Source: Coniferiporia sulphurascens (Eukaryota; Basidiomycota; Agaricomycetes; Hymenochaetales; Hymenochaetaceae). From it: a stretch of DNA of 64,000 bases. Every line of letters starts with the position of its first letter. Within the stretch, counting starts at the first letter, position 1. Where the stretch lies: positions 2,604,001-2,668,000 of the forward strand of contig NBBA01000002.1 of NCBI GenBank assembly GCA_002794785.1. Reading direction: 5' to 3'. The translations under genes and the position numbers were made by a program. The notes beneath the pieces were generated by a model, which did no database searches, was not told where the DNA came from, and saw only the letters and a list, made by a program, of their open reading frames with translations. This document shows, piece after piece, positions 54,253 through 64,000 of this stretch.

Positions 54253-57147
54253 CTACATGCCAGCCTGCCGATTGAGGAGGTAGAGTTGCAGTTCTTGCCA
54301 GCCTGTTCGTTTAATGAGAGGACTCAGCCTTATATTAATGAACACAAACGGGATATAACATACCTCCTCCAACGCGGCACATCACCTTCTTAGACTTCAC
54401 ACCGGAGCGGCTCATCGTCAGCAGCCGACAAGTAACGACTTTACGCGCAAGCTGGTTCGAGAACGCGTACTGCGCCTTGACCTCCTCGTTTTCCTTCGGA
54501 ATTATGCGCAGCGGGGGGTCGACGCGTTCGATGAGGAGCCCATGAGGAATCGCGTTGGCGACGGTTGCAACTTCCGCGTCGAGCGGATCCCGCGAGTTGG
54601 CTGGCACGTACGTGTGCATAGCGGGCACTTCAGCACCGGGTGTGGCTGCTCCCAAGCGCGATCCCGGGCGAGAGGACGGCGCGACGGACGCGTCGCGGAA
54701 GCTCGATGGCGGCATGCGCGACGAGCGCCGTCCCGTAGCACTCGGGGGCGGAGTGTCGTGATAGTAAGGTAGCTGTTTAACGCGTCCGCGGAGCGTAGAC
54801 TCGGGCGTCTGCGCGCGGTGCGCGGAGGACCGGAAGGACATCGAAGTTTCAGGGCGATCATAATCGGACATTGCAGAGGACGGTCGTGATGCAGAGGAAA
54901 TTTGGAACTTTGGAACGGGTATCATGGATCTACTGGGTGGACGGGCGTAGATCATCTGGCCACCCAGCGGTGTCTTCGCGCGTGAGTACGAGGAGATGCC
55001 GCCGGACGAGAAGTCAGAACGTGAGGGTGATATGCGTTGCATAATCGAGGATTCCGGAGGTGACCTGTCATCATAGCTTGCCTCGGATGATGTAGGTGTA
55101 CCTTTCCAGAATACAGGCGTTGGGATGTGGCTTGGAGTCTTTGGTCGTGCTCGCGGACTAGTACCAAATCCAAACGGTGATTGTGCCCGTGAAGGCGGTC
55201 GACTGACAGATGACCTCGTCGTTGATGCGGCAGAAGCCGTGATGGGCGACCATGGTCGAGATGAAGCAAAAGAACTCCGCGACTGGCTACGCGGAGGGAG
55301 GGGTGGAAGAGGCGGTGCAGGACTTGAAGACAGTCTCATATTTGCAGCCGAACTACGTCTGCTCAGCGTTGGTGGTGGTCTCGGCGCCCGGAAGGGTTCA
55401 TCTTCCACCTTCGTAGAACTATTCCACATTGGCTTTCTACCTTTTATCGTTTCGTCAGGGTCGGCAGCCCGACGGGTGCTCGGCGACTCAGGGGTCATAC
55501 TCTGGCTATGCTTGTGTGTCGGCCGGTCTGGGGTAAGGTTGGTCACACCCCGTAGAGGGAATAGAGATGTACGATGTCGCATCGGTACAGGTTCCGACGA
55601 TGGGGTCTTGATAATTGGCTTAGCTGTCGGAGTCGATCGCCCCCCGACTTTATTGCCTATGCGCCTCGCAAGCTTACGAAAGGGAGATATTGAGCTAGAG
55701 AGGGAATCAATTGAGTTTCCGATCCGCCGAGAGCCTTCAGATGACGGCGGAGTAGCAAGATGTCCATTCCGTGTTAATCCTGATGATTTCGATGTGTACC
55801 CAGAAACGACAGAGCCGTTTTCACTAGCCTCATTCTCCCGCATCAAGAGGATCTTGCGAACAGCTTCCATATCCACGTCTGTCCGTTGTATTCGTTCCCA
55901 TAGATTCCGCCATCGTTGTGTTGATTCAGCATGGCGGCGCAAGCATTCACCATTCTTTGTAACACGATCCTGAACACCTTTATCTATAATGGACAGAACC
56001 TTGGATGTTGCAGGCATGTAATGTCTAAATGCATATGAATGAGAATGACGTCTTCGAATACAACAATGGAAATGGACACACTTCTTCTTTGCTTCGAAAG
56101 ATTCCTGCAAACCGCAAAACGTCTCATAGGTAAGAGGAACATTGGCCGAGTCCCGTGAAGACGATGAGCTTGACTGATACAAGCCGTTGATATCCTCTGA
56201 GGGCGTTCTCCTATGCACTCGCCAAATGAAATCCTTCATTTTCGTCAGCCCAAACTTATCAGCCAATGGAAAAATTCTTAAGCACCTGACACCGTTGTAC
56301 CGCTTTCTCAAGGCTCGTCATCATCCCATCCGCCTGTTCGCTCACCGTACGAAACACCGTTAGCCATTTATCTTCCTTAAGCTCCTCCCGCAAGACATCA
56401 CTTTCATCTTGGACTGCTTCCCAGTCGGACGTGAGCGCGGCATGCTTTCTTAACAAAAGAGAACGTTCATCTTCCTCGTCTGTTGGTTGCTTAGGGGTCT
56501 GCGATGAAAGAGGCTCTAGGGCATCTGCGACGGACTTCATGCCCCGGTTCACCGCTTCGAGACGCTCATCCAGATTCATCAATGCCTGGTCGATGATGTT
56601 TGTGGATGAACTCTGAGTATTTTGAGAAGACTGGGACTGGTGGCGGAGCTCTTGGATTTCTTTTGGTAACCCATGTCGGGATCAGATGTGGCCCATGCGT
56701 AGATGGCGCATGCTGCTCACCGAAAATACGCGTCTGTATATCAGATATACTGTATGAAAGCTCCGTCATGTTCGTAGATATTGCGAGGAGACGCAGGTCA
56801 CTGAAAGTTGAAATGAAATCAGACATCTGTGCACCGTCTGTGTCCACGCAACGTGCCACGCACTCGATACTGCACTGCCTCCCATCCTCCAGCGTCTTTC
56901 GAACATTAATCGTTAAATCTTCTAAAAGGCAATTTCGTATTGATAAGGCATGGAAACAAGCCAGGGGTGGGCACGTACCCTCGTCCGCACCCGCACCTAC
57001 GCTGAGCAAAGAGCTGCCCAATGAAGATGCAGCGGACTTGGGCATGACAGAGGCCGCCGACGGCGGCCTGTCAAGCTCTTCCCAGTCGTCCTTGAGCATC
57101 GATGACTGGCTCGTCGCGCGCGTAAGCGAGAGCTTAAGAGAGAGCAT
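54253..57147 (-). CDS. kar9: Kar9-like protein with C-terminal GAS2 microtubule-binding domain
   Basis: Predicted spindle-positioning factor on microtubule plus ends. The start at 57147 gives MLSLKLSLTRATSQSSMLKD; an upstream in-frame ATG at 57342 would leave only 71 bases to the divergent RED gene. The exons begin 57147-56979, 56921-56721 and 56659-56286. I placed a 52-base intron (56234-56285, with a CTGAC branch site), so that VQRCQ joins DFIWRVHRRTPSEDI. The N-terminal 350 residues are helical, as in the KAR9 family. The middle is Ser/Arg/Pro-rich with two SxIP-type sites, TPSHIPTP and SRSMIPVP, the kind that bind EB1/Bim1. The end holds a GAS2-type domain: ARKVVTCRLL, KKVMCRVGGGWQELQLYLL, then stop (last exon 54253-54307). 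About 870 residues. Confidence 0.78.
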
Positions 57148-57413
57148 CGTGTACGGCGGCACTCGCAGGAGGCTATGCCGGCTCGTGTGATTATGCGAGA
57201 CGACGACCACGGACGCGGGAGAACCACCGGGGTCCGTGCACTCAGCACGTCGGTGCTGCTGGCTTGCTCGTGTTCGACGCTGATGTGGCGGGACAAACGG
57301 CGGCGAAAGACGTGGTGAAGGGCCAAGCGAGGACCACCTCACAGTCGACGCGAGACCACGCGAACAAGGCTCCGTAACTTTCCCAGACTTTTACCACCAC
57401 TGCAACTACCCCG
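57148..57413. promoter_or_regulatory. Divergent promoter region, Kar9-like and RED
   Basis: A 266-base region separates the two start codons if the Kar9-like protein starts at 57147. No specific site recognised. Confidence 0.4.
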
Positions 57414-59125
57414 ATGGACCAAGTACGTTCACGAATGCCTCCTTTTCAACACATGATTTTTCAACTGAAGGCCCAGCTCGTCGCAGGACGCGTTCCGAAA
57501 GCTCCTCGTCGTCTCCAAGCATGGGCGGACTGCCCAGGCCGCTCAGACGCCCCGGGGGTCGCTGCTGCCCTCTAAAGCAAACCCACCCCAGCAGTGCGCT
57601 CTATCTCTTATATCAACCATCCCTCCGCTCTTTACACGACCCCCAGGAAGCCCACCGACGCTTCGAAATCAGAATTCAAACCAAGAAAGGTGAAAAAGAC
57701 AGACTCAAGTTACCGTGACCGAGCCGCCGAGAGGCGAAAAGGAGTTGCAGGAGACTTTGCAGAGGTCCGTCACATTACCTCGTGAAGAAAAAAAATCTCT
57801 TTCGACTGACGTATGCACACACAGGTCGAGGCAGTCCTCGAGAGCTTCGAGAAGCAGCATGCGGACGAAGATAAGGAAGCGGCAAGTCGTGCCTAGCATC
57901 TCGCAATCTCTCCCCTTCTAATTTATGGAATACTCTCTGCGTACAGGTAGAAAGGCAACGTCGCTATCTAGGCGGCGACTCCGAGCACACCGTTCTCGTC
58001 AAAGGACTAGACTTCGCCCTCCTCGAACAAACCAGAGCACGCGCTGCAGCGTCCACGTCCGTCGTAGACGATGAGATGCTTGAAGCGGCTTTCCACGGCG
58101 CAGCGTCGCCTTCGCCGTCTGCATCCCCCGTCCCCAGTGCGATCCCGTCCTCGTCGAAAAAGAGAACACGCGAAGATATCGTGCGCGAGTTGAAGCAGAA
58201 GAGGGCGGCGCAGGACCAGGCGGTCGGGGGCGACGTGCCAGCCGACGTTAAGAGCCTGGAGGAGGCTAAAAAGGACGGGAAGTTTAAACCTATCGGATTC
58301 AAGCCTATTGGGGCTGCGTCGACGTCCTCGAAAGCCAAGGACAAAGATGGGAAGGAGAGGAAGAAGAAGAAAAGAAAGGTGGAAGTACCGGGAGGTGTAC
58401 AAATGAAGGGTGATCCAGCTGCTTCTGCGACGGCGACTCCACCAGAATCGTCTATCCAGACCACGATGCAAAAACGAGTGACGGACGAAAAGCCACAAGA
58501 GCCGGAGCCACCAGAAGACTTCGACATCTTCGCTGAGGCAGGGGAATACGAGGGCGTCAACTTCGACGACGACGATGACAACGATACTGACGTCGACAAC
58601 ATCGCAAAGGGAGGACCCTCAAAGCCAGAAACAAGCGAGCCAAAAACCACGTCAGAAACCGGGAGACCACGATCTCCGGAACCGCGCCCGCAGCGGAAAT
58701 GGTTCGACGACGACGAACCACCGTCGCCGCCTCCCGAGCGCGTTCTGCCCTCCCGCACCGACGCCAAGGGAAAGAGCAAGAGCAAGGAGGGGACGCACTC
58801 CGGGTCTCCCGAAGAAGCGAGCGCAGATGCCGCCGGGGACGCCGACGCAGAACAGGAGCGCCCAACGCGTCTCGTACCGCTCGCGTCCTCCGCCGTGCCC
58901 TCCATTCGCGACATCCTCGCCGCCGACTCCGCGCTCGAGGCCGAGCGTAAACGGCGCGCACGCAAGGAGAAGCGCAAGGCCGGTGGCGGCAATGGCGGTA
59001 ACGGGTCAGACGACGGTGAAGGCGAGGGTAAGGGCGCGGGTAAGAAGGTGGCGGCGGAGGCGAAACTCAACCGGGACTACCAAAAACTGAAAGCGTACAC
59101 GGAGAAAAAGGGCGCGTCGAAGTAA
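57414..59125 (+). CDS. RED: RED/IK-type spliceosome protein
   Basis: Partner of Smu1 in the precatalytic (B) spliceosome, needed for activation. Five exons give 489 residues: 57414-57422, 57487-57593, 57647-57764, 57825-57885 and 57951-59125. The first exon encodes only MDQ and the second continues DAFRKLL, matching the usual RED start. The RED N-terminal signature is SSYRDRAAERRKG, then RQRRYLGGDSEHTVLVKGLD and FALLEQ. A lysine-rich segment (KERKKKKRKVEV), an acidic run of aspartates near 58565-58590 and an Arg/Glu-rich tail follow. The family's RED-repeat region is reduced. The last intron uses the acceptor at 57948-57950 to keep the frame. It is divergent from the Kar9-like gene, and its own 3' end converges with glycerol kinase. 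Confidence 0.88.
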
Positions 59126-60258
59126 CTCTGCACGCATGATGACGGGCGTGGGTCTACTTTCAATTACGTGAAGGTGTGGGTCCATTCAATTATATCGCCT
59201 GCGCGAAGTTCGATTTACTGCTGTACATAATCCTATCGTCATGCAAGCCACATGTACTAATTTTAGCTTGCTCAGCCTGTCTAAAGATCTTTGTATTCTT
59301 TTTCGCAACTTATAAGTCCTCAGATCGCAGAAACCCCTGATAAAAAGAAATGGGAGTAATTCGCACTAGTACTCGGGTATTCACACTTCTTTTTCTTTCG
59401 AATACTAATCCTTGTCTCTTTTCTCCCCTATCATCCGTGTTAAGGCTGTATCCCATGCCAGGATATTACGATCCTCACACTTGCTCCCGAGTCAAGTTAG
59501 ATCACAGATGTGCCATAATGGTGGCGATGAATACAGGGTATGTGGTGACGATGTAGTACCTTCTCTCCCATCTCCCGGAGGAAGTAGACTCTTGAAGGGG
59601 TTTTCCAGGCCTAATAATCTCGGCCTTCGACTTCTTCACATACTTACAGGATGCCGGACTCGTTTTGGGACGGTACGCCCTCCTTCCGTACCATCCAGCG
59701 CTCAACGCAAACTCCTTCGCCTTGGGCTCTCCCTCTTACTCTCTTAGCTATTCGACAAAGAGGAAAGTTCCATCCCTTGACCTTGGACTTTAAACACATG
59801 TATGTATCTTCAAACGACTATAGTCTATCATCTACCATCAACACAATATCTACACCAACCACTACCTCTAACTCTATCAACCCCTCCCCACTTCGGACCC
59901 TGGGACCTTTTCTACCCCCTAGGTCGACCGACTCTCAACTGACCATATACATGTATATACAAACGTACAAATTAATAAAGCACAACGTTTACGCTTACGC
60001 TTTCAGCTTTCTTCAACTTAAACCCCCAACCCAAATGGAATCCGGAACTCAGAGAGAGAAATAAATAAGTGTGGAATGTGGAGTGTGAAAGGAAAAATGG
60101 AGAGAGGAAGGAAAGGAAAAAGAGGCGAATGAATTCGATAGCGAAAAAACGGGAAAAAGTAGAATGTTCGTGAGGATATAATGAGATAAGTAAGATAGAA
60201 AAGGAAGAAGAAGAAGAGAGAGAGAGAGAGAGAGGGAAACGTAGCTCTCCGGGGCACA
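59126..60258. other. Convergent spacer, RED and glycerol kinase genes
   Basis: No gene supported in 1.1 kb. It contains AT-rich stretches around 59940-59990 and a purine microsatellite at 60203-60234. Confidence 0.5.
60203..60234. repeat. GAA/GA purine microsatellite
   Basis: GGAAGAAGAAG runs into ten GA units. It lies about 25 bases outside the glycerol kinase stop codon, probably in the 3' untranslated region. Confidence 0.85.
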
Positions 60259-62530
<2,272 letters not shown>

Positions 62531-64000
62531 GGCTGCGGGGGAGGAGGAGGGAAAGGATGGAGTGTATGGAGATGGGATAGGCCTCTGTGCGTATTTAGGC
62601 AGTGCGAGGAGCGAGTAGTAGGAGACGGAAATACGGGCCGGGGAAGACCCGCGGGGCAAGGTAAGGACATTGCGGTCACATGAAAATCTATGGCGCGCGC
62701 AGACGCTGCCAGTGCCCGACGTCATCCACAACGTGCAGCCACGTCTGGTCGTCGTCACCAGCAGCGGGCGCACCGCACAGAGACCGGCGGGCATCGCGCG
62801 CGCTCCACAGCGACGTCGGGACTCGAGCGTCGCGTCTGACAAAAGTCAAAAGCTTGCCCCAAAGAAGAACTCTCGCGCTGGGGAAGGTCCCGGCCCGTCC
62901 GTCGATCCCCCGCGTTTCGACTTACGCGGCACACAGTCAGCAATCTGAGCACAGGAAGGAAAAAAACATACCCAACGGCCAGCCGAGGTGGCCTAAAACA
63001 TACATAAACAGACCGGTCGGATCCTGCCCGCGCATTCCTCGTCGGCCGGGCCAGCGTACAAGTACCGTCCGTCCTCTCTTCCAATCGATTCATGTTTCTT
63101 CTCCCAACCGAGAGAGTCCAGCCCTCGGGTCCTTAGGCACCGGCCCGGCAACGCTTTTCCCCTACCGACATAAGCGTCCTCCCCGACGCGTCCCCGACGT
63201 GCCACTCGCTCTTAAGCGCACCTGGGGCTGATTTCAAGTCTACTAATACCTTCACTCTCGAGTACCGTCGATCAAGAATCAAGAGTAGCATCCAAATACA
63301 AATGCGAACTCGCGAAGGAAGGAAGCCCGTGAGTCTCTTGCAATAAACGTGGCGCCAAACTAGAGGAAAGAAGCAGAAGCGTTCGGTGCACAGGCCCGCG
63401 TTCCAATAGGTGGCAATGGACCACCCCTACGGACTTCTCCGATGTACGCGTCCAATCAATCGCACTTGCGACGACTTGGGGAAAGCTCAGCCAGCGTCGC
63501 AACGCGCGCGCGTACACGCTTTGCGACGCCAACATGTGGGGAACTTAAGCATCCACAGCCGGCGCAGTCGACACTAGCGTGCGACTCTCCCAACGCAGGT
63601 CCGAAGGCAAAGACAACACACGTCAGTCTGGCGACTTGACCCGCCCGGACACCCGTACGGCTTATACACAACACGCACATACAAAACACCCGAACACACA
63701 CATCGCGGACCGGTCAACGCCAGAAACAAAGACCCGCACATACGGCTCCTAGACCAAGCATGTTCCGTCGTTCCGTAAAACAAACGTACTTACACATACA
63801 CACTCCGCCCAGCTACGGGCGTGAGCGCGAGCGAGGATATCGGACATACACCAGTGAGTAAGGATGCCAGATGGGCTGCGACTAACCCCGAGGGTGTACT
63901 TTCCTTTCCCTCCGTAGGATCAGATAGTAGCAGTCGTTGATTGTTGCTTCACTTACGTCAACGATACGGCCTCCGAGAATCTGCACGGCAAACCCGACGA
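62531..64000. other. Upstream region of glycerol kinase, no gene seen
   Basis: 1.5 kb to the window end. Open frames here (for example 62680-63231 and 62755-63093) are short, overlapping on both strands and without domains. It should include the glycerol kinase promoter, but I see no distinctive site. Confidence 0.5.

Noticed and set aside
56234..56285. A 31-base intron in the Kar9-like gene ending at GATAAG
   Set aside because: Too short for splicing; a 52-base intron with a CTGAC branch site keeps the same frame.

Overview
The window is nuclear DNA from a filamentous fungus, most likely a basidiomycete of the Agaricomycetes. Genes are close together on both strands, most are cut by many short introns (about 50-65 bases, GT...AG), and several have exons of only 3-20 bases. 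The protein set fits this: Rho3-type GTPase, VRG4-type GDP-mannose transporter, a Kar9-like protein ending in a GAS2 domain, TRAPPC12, and a separate ubiquitin-S27a fusion gene. There are no prokaryotic features, no rRNA or tRNA genes that I could recognise, no CRISPR array and no intact transposon. Exon boundaries were placed by eye from splice signals and reading-frame continuity with known families.

Layout. Positions 1-13117 hold no gene I can support: about 13 kb rich in microsatellites and perfect palindromes built on AGTACT/ACTAGT. From 13118 onward the window is gene-dense: SmB spliceosomal protein (-), nitronate monooxygenase (+), a 72-residue free-standing biotinyl-like domain (-), pyruvate carboxylase (-), GDP-mannose transporter (-), a decayed short-chain dehydrogenase (+), iron-sulfur L-serine dehydratase (+), Rho3 (+), a small DASH Hsk3-like protein (+), an intact short-chain dehydrogenase (+), a PQ-loop protein like Any1/SLC66A2 (+), clathrin heavy chain (+), ubiquitin-ribosomal protein S27a (-), replication factor C subunit 3 (+), ZW10/Dsl1 (+), TRAPPC12 (+), Kar9/GAS2 (-), RED/IK splicing factor (+) and glycerol kinase (-). 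The last 1.5 kb (62531-64000) is upstream sequence with no gene seen.

How they fit together. Most are housekeeping genes. Central carbon metabolism is represented by pyruvate carboxylase, serine dehydratase (serine to pyruvate) and glycerol kinase. Membrane traffic is represented by the GDP-mannose transporter, Any1-like protein, clathrin, ZW10/Dsl1, TRAPPC12 and Rho3. Splicing is represented by SmB and RED. Spindle and kinetochore functions are represented by Hsk3-like, ZW10 and Kar9. Three pairs are divergent with short shared upstream regions: SmB/nitronate monooxygenase, S27a/RFC3 and Kar9/RED.

The observations most worth following are: the mini-gene encoding only a biotinyl-type domain just downstream of pyruvate carboxylase, with the intron at the same place as in the enzyme's own biotin exon; four acidic tryptophan motifs in the central loop of ZW10/Dsl1 that look like a coatomer-binding lasso; a dead paralogue of the dehydrogenase 7 kb from the intact copy; and the palindrome-rich gene desert at the left end.
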